This document shows positions 56,296 through 64,000 of a stretch of 64,000 nucleotides of DNA, in pieces (positions within the stretch are counted from its first letter, which is position 1; the number at the start of each line of letters is the position of its first letter). The DNA lies in assembly GCF_001465545.3 (NCBI RefSeq), contig NZ_CP013480.3, forward strand, positions 4,216,001-4,280,000, in the 5' to 3' direction. Source of the stretch: Pandoraea norimbergensis (GTDB lineage: Bacteria > Pseudomonadota > Gammaproteobacteria > Burkholderiales > Burkholderiaceae). The notes under the pieces are model-generated. The model searched no databases, had not been told where the DNA came from, and worked only from the letters and a program-made list of their open reading frames with translations. The translations under genes and the position numbers were made by a program.

Positions 56296-57618
56296 TCACG
56301 GCTGACGTGGATCGACGGGCGGTGCGACCGCTGGCTCGATAGGTCCGCCAAAGCCGTACTTCGCGCGCGGGCGCAGCATGAACGCCTGCGTGCGCTGTTC
56401 CATCACATGTGCCACCCAGCCAGCCGAGCGACCAACGACCCAGATCGCCGTCGCGGTGCCGTCCGGCAAGCCGAGGGCACGCGCCAGCACAACAATGCCC
56501 ATGGCCAAACCCGGATGTGCACTCAACTCCAAACGCATGCGCGCCAGAAAATCGAGCGTCAGGCGAGTCCCCACCGCGCGCTGCGTGTGGATACCCGCCG
56601 CCTCGTCGCGCTGTGCAGCGAGTTCAGCCAATTGCAGCATCAGATCGGCACGCGCATCGCCGCCCGGATAAAGCGGATGGTTGAAGGCAAACAGGCTCGC
56701 GCCATATTCGCGCACTCGGTCCTTGCGTGAATCGAGCGCGTCGAGCGGTTCGCACAGCAGCAGCGTCTCGATCTTCTCGGTGCTGGTGCCCGTTGAAAAA
56801 CCGATGTGCGAGCCGATGGCTGCGGCCACGCAACTGAACAGATCAGCATTGGTCGATGCCGCCACCCGTGCCGCAAACGTCGCCGGGGCCAACTCGTTAT
56901 CGGCGGTCAGCACCAGCGCTGCATTCACCGCGCGCAGGTTCTCCGGCGTCACCTCGGCACCGGCCGCGCGCAAGATCTGCGCCGCCACGGTCTCGTCGGC
57001 GTTCCGTGCCACGTATGCGCGCTTGGGTCCGAGAAACCCCACGCATCCCGCCATGCAATGCAGCATCAGACGCGCCGCCTGCACCGCGCTGCCGTCGGCA
57101 ATTTCGCGCGGCCCGCGCCCCTGCATCGCCAGCGCAAACGGCACCATGCCGAGCAGATTGCCGATGTCTGCGCTGGCCACTTCGCCGTTGTAAGTCGAAA
57201 GAAAACGCAGCACGTCGGGCGGCGTCTCCTGCGGCGACCAAACGGCGAGGCTGTCCTGCCAGATGCCGGTCATCAGCAAGTGCACCACCGACTCGAACGA
57301 CGCCCCGGCACTCGCCAGATCGGTCGCCAGCCGGTTGCGATAACGCGGCCCGTGCGGCGTGATCTGGGTAATCGCCGAATGCAATACCGGGTCACCGAAG
57401 CGCATGGTCGATTCAGCCACCGAACCGGTCGGTGCGCGCCCACGCTTGCGGGTGCCCAGACGCTCAACGTCGCGGCGCAGGTAGAGGCTCTTACGGCCAT
57501 CCTCGTGCGGACGCGCCCGGATCAACCCACGGCTCACATAGGCGTACAACGTGGCCGGTTTGATCTCCAGCAGCGCGAGCACTTCCTCACGCGTCATCAA
57601 GTCGTTTTGTTGCGTCAT
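56296..57618 (-). CDS. Helix-turn-helix / citrate synthase fusion
   Basis: This 440-residue protein has an N-terminal MerR/excisionase-like HTH (LMTREEVLALLEIKPATLYAYVSRG, about residues 8-50) fused to a citrate-synthase fold. The latter keeps FNHPLYPGGDARA, corresponding to the active-site His region, and a GSHIG segment near the first active-site His. GGGGA precedes the start at 57618. It is divergent from an aromatic-acid transporter. It may be a metabolite-sensing regulator, or an enzyme with a regulatory domain. Confidence 0.78.
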   Translation of the reverse strand: MTQQNDLMTREEVLALLEIKPATLYAYVSRGLIRARPHEDGRKSLYLRRDVERLGTRKRGRAPTGSVAESTMRFGDPVLHSAITQITPHGPRYRNRLATDLASAGASFESVVHLLMTGIWQDSLAVWSPQETPPDVLRFLSTYNGEVASADIGNLLGMVPFALAMQGRGPREIADGSAVQAARLMLHCMAGCVGFLGPKRAYVARNADETVAAQILRAAGAEVTPENLRAVNAALVLTADNELAPATFAARVAASTNADLFSCVAAAIGSHIGFSTGTSTEKIETLLLCEPLDALDSRKDRVREYGASLFAFNHPLYPGGDARADLMLQLAELAAQRDEAAGIHTQRAVGTRLTLDFLARMRLELSAHPGLAMGIVVLARALGLPDGTATAIWVVGRSAGWVAHVMEQRTQAFMLRPRAKYGFGGPIEPAVAPPVDPRQP

Positions 57619-57715
57619 CGTAGTCCCCGGGGAAACCCGTACCCTGCGCAACCCCTTGCCGGATAAGGATTCCCGTCGAGCATTCGTTAAAGATTCGTCA
57701 CATGATGCCACAGTG

Positions 57716-57741
57716 ATATTGACTTTAATAATCAATATTGA
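57716..57741. promoter_or_regulatory. Operator-like palindrome in the aromatic-acid locus
   Basis: ATATTGA (57716-57722) is followed after nine bases by TCAATATTGA (57732-57741), a perfect 10-base palindrome. The heptamer TCAATAT/ATATTGA is the same as in the mhpFE upstream region at 1166-1204. It sits between the divergent HTH-citrate synthase and MFS genes. Confidence 0.55.
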
Positions 57742-57844
57742 TAAACACAAAATCGGCCAGTAAAGTCAACTCCGAACACACAACAAAGGCACTGCGGGAC
57801 CGGGTTCGTCCGGTGCTCAGCAGGCCGACCATCGGAGACAAGGC

Positions 57845-59209
57845 ATGGCCCAGAACAACCCATCGGGGTACGCCGAACGCATCGACGTTCGCGACACCCT
57901 GCAAGCCGCCCCGCTAGGGGCGTATCACTTCAAGCTGGCGATTCTGCTGGCGCTCATCCTGCTGTTCGACGGCTACGACCTCTACAACGCCGCCTACATC
58001 GTCCACGACGTGGCCTCGCTCTGGCATATGTCGCCGAGTCAGATCGGCGTGCTGCTGTCGTGCGGACTGGCCGGTTTTGCGGCGGGCTCTGCCGTCTCGG
58101 GTCTGTTCAGCGACCGTATCGGACGCCGCCGCGTGCTGCTCACCGGCATCTGGCTCGCGGGGCTGTTCAGTCTGGCGATTGCGCTCTTCGCACACGACCT
58201 GACCACGTTCATTGCGCTGCGTTTCGTGATGGGCATCTCGCTCGGCCTGCTCATGCCAGTGGCCGTGACTTACATCAACGAGATCGCCCCGAAGCGCAGT
58301 GCCAACGTCTTCACCATCGTGTTCTTCACTTGCGGCTGGATCGGCGGCGCCACCGCGTCGGGTTTCATCGCGGCGTGGCTGATTCCGCAGTACGGCTGGC
58401 AGAGCATGTATTTCGTCGGCGCACTGTCGGTCGTGCTGGCGCTGGTGTTGCAGTTCGTATTGCCGGAGTCGGTGTCGTTTCTCGCCAGTCGCGGCCATCA
58501 GGACGCCGTGCGGGCGCAACTCACCCGGTTGTGGCCTGCCCGTGCAGCGGAGTTTGCCAACGCCGTATTCACGTCGCCCGACGCAGGCGTGAAAGCCGGT
58601 TCCGTCGCGGCACTGTTCTCTGGAGCCTTCCGCCGTCAGACGTTGTGTTTCTGGGCGATGGGTGCACTGTCGCTGTTCTCGTCGTACGGGCTGTCGGGCT
58701 GGCTGCCGACCATCATGTTGAAGCGCGGCGAAAATCTCTCGACGAGTTTTGCCTACGGCTCACTGCTGGTATTCGCATCCGCCTTCGGCAGCCTGATCTG
58801 TGGTGTCGTCGCCGACCGCATCGGCAACCGCCGTCTGGCCATGTCGCTGGCGTGGCTTGCCGGAGCGGCCGCCATCGGCGTGCTCGCCGTCGCGACCGGC
58901 GGCAAGGTGACGTTTCTGGGGATCGTCGTGGCGGGCATGTTCGTGATCGGCACGCAGACGGTGCTCAACAATCTCGTCGCCGTGAGCTACCCGACAGAGA
59001 TTCGCAGCACCGCCGTCGGCCTGTATCTGGGTATCGCACGCGTCGGCGCCATGTGCGGCCCGGCTATCGCGGGCGTGCTGCAACAGGCCACCGGCGGCGC
59101 AGGCGCCATGTTCGTGGTGCTGGGCGCTGCGCTGGTGAGCGCCGCCGCGCTCGTGTTCCTCGTGGCCCGGCCCGAAAGCCTGCCGAAAGCGCCCGCCTTC
59201 GGTCACTGA
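57845..59209 (+). CDS. MFS aromatic acid:H+ symporter (AAHS family)
   Basis: This 454-residue, 12-helix transporter has the AAHS signature near the first helices (LILLFDGYDLYNAAYIV) with the key Asp pair, and DRIGRRRVLL between helices 2 and 3. Relatives are PcaK and BenK. It heads a gene set with decarboxylase- and aldolase-like genes, so the substrate is probably a benzoate- or phthalate-type acid. Confidence 0.9.
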   Translation: MAQNNPSGYAERIDVRDTLQAAPLGAYHFKLAILLALILLFDGYDLYNAAYIVHDVASLWHMSPSQIGVLLSCGLAGFAAGSAVSGLFSDRIGRRRVLLTGIWLAGLFSLAIALFAHDLTTFIALRFVMGISLGLLMPVAVTYINEIAPKRSANVFTIVFFTCGWIGGATASGFIAAWLIPQYGWQSMYFVGALSVVLALVLQFVLPESVSFLASRGHQDAVRAQLTRLWPARAAEFANAVFTSPDAGVKAGSVAALFSGAFRRQTLCFWAMGALSLFSSYGLSGWLPTIMLKRGENLSTSFAYGSLLVFASAFGSLICGVVADRIGNRRLAMSLAWLAGAAAIGVLAVATGGKVTFLGIVVAGMFVIGTQTVLNNLVAVSYPTEIRSTAVGLYLGIARVGAMCGPAIAGVLQQATGGAGAMFVVLGAALVSAAALVFLVARPESLPKAPAFGH

Positions 59210-59279
59210 ATCTGCCCATGCAATTCGGCGCGGGCATCCGAGCGATGTCTGCGCCCCTCCCCCGACATTGGAACGCGTC

Positions 59280-60269
59280 ATGTCCAAGCTCACACTCTCG
59301 CTCGCCGTCAACGATTACGACCATGTGCGCGACCTGCTCACCGGTCGTGTCACCGCCGAAGGTATCGAACTCGTGCCGTCGGTGTTACCGGTTGAGGAGA
59401 TCTTTTACCGCACCACCCACTTTCAGGAGTGGGACCTCTCGGAGATGTCGCTGGCGAAGTACGCTTCACTACGCTCGCAGGGCGACGACCGTTTGATCGG
59501 CTTACCGGTGTTTCCCTCTCGTGTGTTCCGGCTCTCGTCACTGTATGTGCGCAACGACGGCAGCGTGCGCTCGCCGGCCGACCTGCGCGGTAAATGCGTC
59601 GGCGTGCCCGAGTGGGCGCAGACCGCCGCCGTCTATTCACGCGGGTGGCTGGCCCACGAGCAGGGTGTCGCGCTGGAAGAAATCGAGTGGGTGCAAGGCG
59701 GCGTGAATCAGGCGGGCCGACGCGAAAAGGTGGATGTGCAACTTCCGGCCGGTGTGCGTTACCGGCCGTCGCCCGATCGATCGCTTACCGCCCTGCTGCT
59801 CGACGGCGAGATCGACGCCATCTTCAGTGCGCGACCACCCACGCCGCCTCTCGGACGGGAAGGCGAGGTCGTGCGTCTGTTCAAGGATTTTGCGGCGGAA
59901 GAACGTGCCTATTTCGACAAGACCGGCATCTTCCCGATCATGCATCTGATCGTGATGCGTCGTGATGTGTTTGCCGCCAATCGCTGGATCGCGGGCAACT
60001 TGCTGAAAGCCTTCACGCAGGCGAAGGACGCCAGCATCGCGCGGCTCGACGACATTACCTGCTCGCATTTCCCATTGCCGTGGATGAGCGAGCACGCGGC
60101 GTCAGCACGCGCCATGTTCGGTGCCGACCCTTGGCCCTACGGCATCGCCGCCAATCGCACCACCCTCGACGCCTTCCTGCGCTTTGCCTTCGAACAAGGC
60201 GTTTGCCATTGCCCGATGCAGGCTGACGACCTGTTCCCGCCCGAAACGCACGCGGCCGTCAGGGTCTGA
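59280..60269 (+). CDS. 4,5-dihydroxyphthalate decarboxylase-like protein (Pht5 family)
   Basis: This 329-residue protein has the substrate-binding-protein fold shared by Pht5 decarboxylases and NMT1-type proteins. It contains LTLSLAVNDYDHVRDLLTGRV and GLPVFPSRVFRLSSLYV, typical of the family. No signal peptide is present, supporting a cytosolic enzyme. It lies 70 bases after the transporter. Confidence 0.8.
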   Translation: MSKLTLSLAVNDYDHVRDLLTGRVTAEGIELVPSVLPVEEIFYRTTHFQEWDLSEMSLAKYASLRSQGDDRLIGLPVFPSRVFRLSSLYVRNDGSVRSPADLRGKCVGVPEWAQTAAVYSRGWLAHEQGVALEEIEWVQGGVNQAGRREKVDVQLPAGVRYRPSPDRSLTALLLDGEIDAIFSARPPTPPLGREGEVVRLFKDFAAEERAYFDKTGIFPIMHLIVMRRDVFAANRWIAGNLLKAFTQAKDASIARLDDITCSHFPLPWMSEHAASARAMFGADPWPYGIAANRTTLDAFLRFAFEQGVCHCPMQADDLFPPETHAAVRV

Positions 60270-60317
60270 GGCACGTCCTGCCATCCCCATTTCTGTAGCA
60301 ATTTTTCGCTGAACACC

Positions 60318-61085
60318 ATGACGCAAACCACCACCATGCCCTACACCCCCGCCGTCACCGAGCACGACGCGCAATCCATCGCGCAACTGTTGGAAGACCT
60401 CGCCTCGGCCAACCATATCCTCGCGCATCACGAAGTGCTCGACGGCTTCGGCCACGTAAGCGCGCGCGATCCGCGCAATTCGCAGCACTTCCTGATCGCG
60501 CAGTCGATGGCCCCGGAGTTGGTCACCCCAGACGACATCCTCACCCTCGACTTCGACTGCCAGCCGGTCGACGGCGACACCCGAAAGCGCTATCTGGAAA
60601 CGTGGATTCACAGCGAGATTTACCGCGCGCGGCCCGATGTCATGTCGATCGTGCACAGCCATGCGCCGTCGGTGATTCCGTTTGCGGCGTCGAGCGTGCG
60701 CCTGCGCCCGGTGTATCACATGGCGGGTTTTCTCGGCAGCGGCTCGCCGGTGTTCGACATCCGCCATTGTTTCGGTTGCACCGACATGCTCGTGCGCAAC
60801 AGCGATCAGGGTAAGGCGCTCGCCGACACGCTGGGTGACTTTGACGTTGCGCTGATGCGCGGCCACGGTTTCGTGACCACCGGCCCATCACTGCCCGCGT
60901 CGGTGTATCGCGCGATCTATACCTCGCTTAACGCCGACATGCAGTACAAGGCCGTCACGCTCGGCGGCGATGTGACCTATCTCGATGAAGAGGAAGGCAA
61001 GCGCTCGACGGCGACCAATCTCGGCGTGATGGAACGGCCGTGGACGTTGTGGAAACGTCAGGTCGCGGCGCTCAGAAAGGATTGA
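60318..61085 (+). CDS. Class II aldolase/adducin-family protein
   Basis: This 255-residue protein has the fold's metal site (HSHAPSVIPF) and MRGHG for the third His, with an early GHVSARDP. Members include fuculose aldolases and 3,4-dihydroxyphthalate decarboxylases. Its place behind the dihydroxyphthalate-decarboxylase-like gene suggests a role in the same aromatic route. Confidence 0.82.
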   Translation: MTQTTTMPYTPAVTEHDAQSIAQLLEDLASANHILAHHEVLDGFGHVSARDPRNSQHFLIAQSMAPELVTPDDILTLDFDCQPVDGDTRKRYLETWIHSEIYRARPDVMSIVHSHAPSVIPFAASSVRLRPVYHMAGFLGSGSPVFDIRHCFGCTDMLVRNSDQGKALADTLGDFDVALMRGHGFVTTGPSLPASVYRAIYTSLNADMQYKAVTLGGDVTYLDEEEGKRSTATNLGVMERPWTLWKRQVAALRKD

Positions 61086-61127
61086 GACGTTCGGGAGTCG
61101 GCGGGAGGTGGCGCGAAATGACTGGAC

Positions 61128-61685
61128 TCAGCGCTTGCCGTGACCGAGCGCTTCCATGGCGGCCTGCGTAATGATCGGCCGCCACTCGCGCTTCTGATCG
61201 GCGCGCACGGCCTGCAAGGCCGTTGCGCCCAGACCGGCGAATGCGCTGGTCACGCGCACGATACGTTCGAGATCGAGCTTCGTCAGATCGATGCCCAGCG
61301 CGTCGTACAGAATCATGCCGATTTCGATCAGCGCCGGATCGCCGTCCGGCGCGTTGTCGGAAATCCGGTTGGAAAACGCCGACACGCCCGGCCAGTCGTA
61401 GGTAAATTGCACGGCATCGTCGACCAGTGCCCGGTCGCGCTCGATGCCGACCGGAATCCCTTTCACCCGCTCGCGCAACTCGATCATGTGGTTGCGCACC
61501 ACGCCGACCGCCGCTTCGTAGATCGCCAGTTTGCTCGGGAAGTGATGCAGCAGTCCGGCCTTGGAGTAATTGACGGCGTCCGCGATCTGCTGGAGCGACG
61601 TCTGCTCGAACCCGTGGCGGGCGAACAGACCGGCGGCGCGTTCAATGATATCGGCGTTGATTTCGGCTTTCGTCGGCTTGGGCAT
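61128..61685 (-). CDS. TetR-family transcriptional regulator
   Basis: This 185-residue regulator has an N-terminal TetR HTH (IIERAAGLFARHGFEQTSLQQIADAVNYSKA...) and a ligand-binding helical domain. It is convergent with the aldolase gene and may control it, or itself. Confidence 0.87.
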   Translation of the reverse strand: MPKPTKAEINADIIERAAGLFARHGFEQTSLQQIADAVNYSKAGLLHHFPSKLAIYEAAVGVVRNHMIELRERVKGIPVGIERDRALVDDAVQFTYDWPGVSAFSNRISDNAPDGDPALIEIGMILYDALGIDLTKLDLERIVRVTSAFAGLGATALQAVRADQKREWRPIITQAAMEALGHGKR

Positions 61686-61771
61686 GCGATCAGGAACTCG
61701 GAAGCAATGGCAGGTGATAGACGGATTCTATAACTTCACAGGTCTCACCGATCAATCGCGCCACTGCGGCG

Positions 61772-62197
61772 TCAACACCCCTCCGGCTGCCGGCGCATCA
61801 GCAACACGCGCCCGCGCGGTTCGAAGTACGTGCCAAACCGCACCAGCCCGCTTTTTCTGAGATGGCACGTCATCTCGAAACTCATGACCATGCCGGGGTC
61901 GTCGTTCGGCAGCACATCGACGTCAATCGCACGAATACGTGGCTCATATTTGAGCAACGTCGCCTCCATTTGCGCCTGAAGCAGGCTCGCCGACGCAGGC
62001 AATGCGCGATAGATCTCGGAAAGATCGGGAAGACCATATTCCGGCAAGTGCTTGAGCGCCCCAGCGCGCGTATTGAGTACCCGCTGCACGTTTTGCTGCA
62101 CGCTCATGAACTCCAACGTCCGGTCGTCGTAGGCATGTAGCGGCTCACCGCCAATATGTCCCAGCAGCATGTCGTAAAGCGATGGGCCAGCCGGCAT
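61772..62197 (-). CDS. tssE: Type VI secretion baseplate protein TssE
   Basis: This 141-residue protein of the gp25-like family contains the conserved segment LKHLPEYGLPDLSEIYRALP. It forms part of the T6SS baseplate. GGGGA precedes the ATG by six bases. It lies 24 bases after tssH on the same strand. Confidence 0.9.
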   Translation of the reverse strand: MPAGPSLYDMLLGHIGGEPLHAYDDRTLEFMSVQQNVQRVLNTRAGALKHLPEYGLPDLSEIYRALPASASLLQAQMEATLLKYEPRIRAIDVDVLPNDDPGMVMSFEMTCHLRKSGLVRFGTYFEPRGRVLLMRRQPEGC

Positions 62198-62221
62198 ATG
62201 TGTTCCCCTATCAGGCAGTTG

Positions 62222-64000
62222 TCATTCGGTGATCAGGCAGGTGGACGGTGTCTGTGACGCCGTACCCGCCGGCAAGGCATTTGGATCGACGGCTGCGGCG
62301 AAATCAATATCGAGCTGCCCGTCTTCCGATGCCGTCAACACGATGCTCGCGGGTTTGTCGCCGGCAGCCAGCCGGGTCAGCAACTCGTGCGACAGCGCCG
62401 GCAGGATGCGTTGATTGATGAAAGCATCGACGTTGCGCGCGCCCGACTCCCGCACCAGGCAGCGCTGCGCCATGAGGCCGGCGAGTGCGTCGTTCCAGGT
62501 GAGCTCGATACCATGCTGGCGCCGCAAACGTGCTGCCGTCTTGCCCAGCTTCATCGTCGCGATGCTGTGCAGTGCCGATACGTCCAGCGGGCGATAGATC
62601 AGCGTCTGGAAGCGCGCGAGCAACGCCGGCTGGAAGTGCGCGACCAGTTCGGGACGTACCGCTTCGAGCAGTGCCGCGTGGGCAATGTCGGGGGTGTCTG
62701 CGGTCACTGTGTCGATCGTGCTGCTGCCCAAATTCGAGGTCATCAGAATGACGCAGTGGCGGAAGTCGATTTCGCGTCCCTCGCCGTCGCGCATCATGCC
62801 GCGATCAAAGACCTGATAGAACATGTCGAGCACGTCGCGATGGGCTTTCTCGACCTCGTCGAGCAACACCACGCTATAGGGGCGTTGCCGGACCGCTTCG
62901 GTCAGCACCCCGCCTCGCCCGTACCCCACATAGCCCGGCGGCGCGCCCTTCAATTGCGACACCGTATGCGCTTCCTGATACTCGGACATGTTGATCGTTG
63001 TCAGCGCCGCCTCTCCCCCGAAGAGCAGATCGGCGAGCGCCAGTGCGGTCTCCGTCTTTCCGACACCGGACGGCCCCGCCAGCAGGAACACGCCCATGGG
63101 CGCACTCTCCGGCTTCAGCCCCGCCTTGGCGATACGAAGACTCTCGGCCAAGGCATTCAGCGCATCCTCCTGTGCGACAACGCGCTCGCTCAGCCCCGAC
63201 TGCATCGCGAGCAAGCCGCGCAATTCGTCTTCGAGCAGATTGCCTGCGGGAACACCGGTCCACTCGGACACCACCCGCGCCACCGCTTGCGCATCCACAT
63301 CGGCATAGATCAGCGGGTGCTTGCCCTGTGCATCGGCCAGTGCCTCGCGAGCGGCACGAAATGCCACGGCATCGCGTGTCTCGGGTGGTAAATCGCTTTG
63401 TTCACGCACGGCGCGAACCAGATCGCGTTCTCGCGCATAACGTGCCGCGAAGACCTCCGACGCCGCGTTGGCCGCGGCAACGCTCGCCGCCAGTTCCGCC
63501 AGACGTGTGACCCCGTCGTCGCCGCGAGAAGCCCCCTTGGCTACATCAGCCTCAAGGGCCGCCAGCTCGATCTTCAGCGCGTTGACGGTGGCGGCAGCGT
63601 GCTGCAATTCGGACGGTGGCGATTCGAGACCCACCCGCACGCGTGCAGCGGCAGTATCGATGAGATCGACCGCCTTGTCGGGCAACTGCCGCGACGGGAT
63701 ATATCGCCGCGAGAGGTTGACGGCAGCGACAATGGCCTCGTCGCGGATATGCACCTGGTGGTAGCTCGCATACCGCGCCTTGAGTCCACGCAGCATCAGG
63801 CAGGCGGCAGCATCGTCGGGCTCTTCCACTTTGATCATCTGGAAGCGGCGTTCAAGCGCAGCGTCGCGTTCGAAAAATTCCTTGTACTCCGCCCACGTCG
63901 TTGCGGCGATCGTGCGCAGTTCGCCGCGTGCGAGCGCGGGTTTGAGCAGATTGGCGGCATCGGCGCCGCCTGCCGCGTTACCCGCGCCAACGAGCGTGTG
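62222..64000 (-). CDS. tssH: Type VI secretion ATPase TssH (ClpV), C-terminal part
   Basis: The frame is open from 64000 to 62222, so 592 residues of the C-terminal part are present and the start lies beyond the window. Visible features are the end of the first AAA domain ([18 protein letters not shown]), the ClpB-like middle helix region (shortened compared with ClpB), the second Walker [15 protein letters not shown], Walker [12 protein letters not shown] and [14 protein letters not shown]. ClpV disassembles contracted TssBC sheaths. Its pairing with tssE confirms a T6SS locus extending to the right. Confidence 0.95.
   Translation of the reverse strand, partial: HTLVGAGNAAGGADAANLLKPALARGELRTIAATTWAEYKEFFERDAALERRFQMIKVEEPDDAAACLMLRGLKARYASYHQVHIRDEAIVAAVNLSRRYIPSRQLPDKAVDLIDTAAARVRVGLESPPSELQHAAATVNALKIELAALEADVAKGASRGDDGVTRLAELAASVAAANAASEVFAARYARERDLVRAVREQSDLPPETRDAVAFRAAREALADAQGKHPLIYADVDAQAVARVVSEWTGVPAGNLLEDELRGLLAMQSGLSERVVAQEDALNALAESLRIAKAGLKPESAPMGVFLLAGPSGVGKTETALALADLLFGGEAALTTINMSEYQEAHTVSQLKGAPPGYVGYGRGGVLTEAVRQRPYSVVLLDEVEKAHRDVLDMFYQVFDRGMMRDGEGREIDFRHCVILMTSNLGSSTIDTVTADTPDIAHAALLEAVRPELVAHFQPALLARFQTLIYRPLDVSALHSIATMKLGKTAARLRRQHGIELTWNDALAGLMAQRCLVRESGARNVDAFINQRILPALSHELLTRLAAGDKPASIVLTASEDGQLDIDFAAAVDPNALPAGTASQTPSTCLITE

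Overview
The window is GC-rich, densely coded DNA from a Gram-negative betaproteobacterium of the order Burkholderiales. The evidence is a complete hopanoid (hpn) locus, a lysine/alanine-tailed HU protein, a cytochrome bo3 operon, MacAB-NodT efflux genes, type VI secretion genes and aromatic-catabolism genes. Pandoraea or a close Burkholderiaceae relative fits best; the genus is an inference from gene content, not from a marker gene. I see no rRNA, tRNA, insertion sequence or CRISPR array.

Layout. 1-1.1 kb: end of a meta-cleavage operon (4-hydroxy-2-oxovalerate aldolase, acylating acetaldehyde dehydrogenase). 1.1-1.77 kb: a gap with a palindromic operator and three diverged direct repeats, each starting with a perfect DnaA box. 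1.8-5.9 kb: PagP, a FucP-type MFS transporter, an exported Cys-rich protein and a histone-tailed HU protein. 6.1-9.3 kb: a polar amino-acid ABC transporter. 9.5-11.4 kb: a PadR repressor, a siderophore-interacting ferric reductase and a cupin. 11.6-12.9 kb: a small unknown protein and an SDR.

13.3-22.5 kb is a tightly packed operon for making and activating 2-aminoethylphosphonate (PEP mutase, phosphonopyruvate decarboxylase, AEP transaminase, two nucleotidyltransferase domains). It begins with a CDP-alcohol phosphatidyltransferase fused to a 2-oxoglutarate/Fe(II) oxygenase, followed by a lysyl-PG-synthase-type membrane protein, and it ends with dxs. I read it as a pathway to a phosphonolipid, possibly hydroxylated. 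It abuts the hopanoid locus at 22.7-37.2 kb (hpnN, hpnM, ispH, hpnH, hpnA, hpnB, hpnG, shc, hpnE, hpnD, hpnC), so about 24 kb is devoted to unusual membrane lipids.

37.3-45.4 kb: a DMT exporter, a nitronate monooxygenase-like enzyme, an exported protein, a LysR regulator and cyoABCD, with a long inverted repeat before cyoA. 45.5-48.1 kb is an accessory-looking stretch: an internally duplicated lipoprotein, three consecutive micro-ORFs (28, 23 and 25 codons) each with a strong Shine-Dalgarno, and an AT-richer papain/C39-like protease gene. 48.1-55.2 kb: a response regulator/histidine kinase pair and macA-macB-nodT. 55.6-61.7 kb: a TRIC/YicG-type channel, an HTH-citrate-synthase fusion divergent from an aromatic-acid MFS transporter, a dihydroxyphthalate-decarboxylase-like protein, a class II aldolase and a TetR regulator. 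61.8-64 kb: tssE and the C-terminal part of tssH (clpV), running off the edge.
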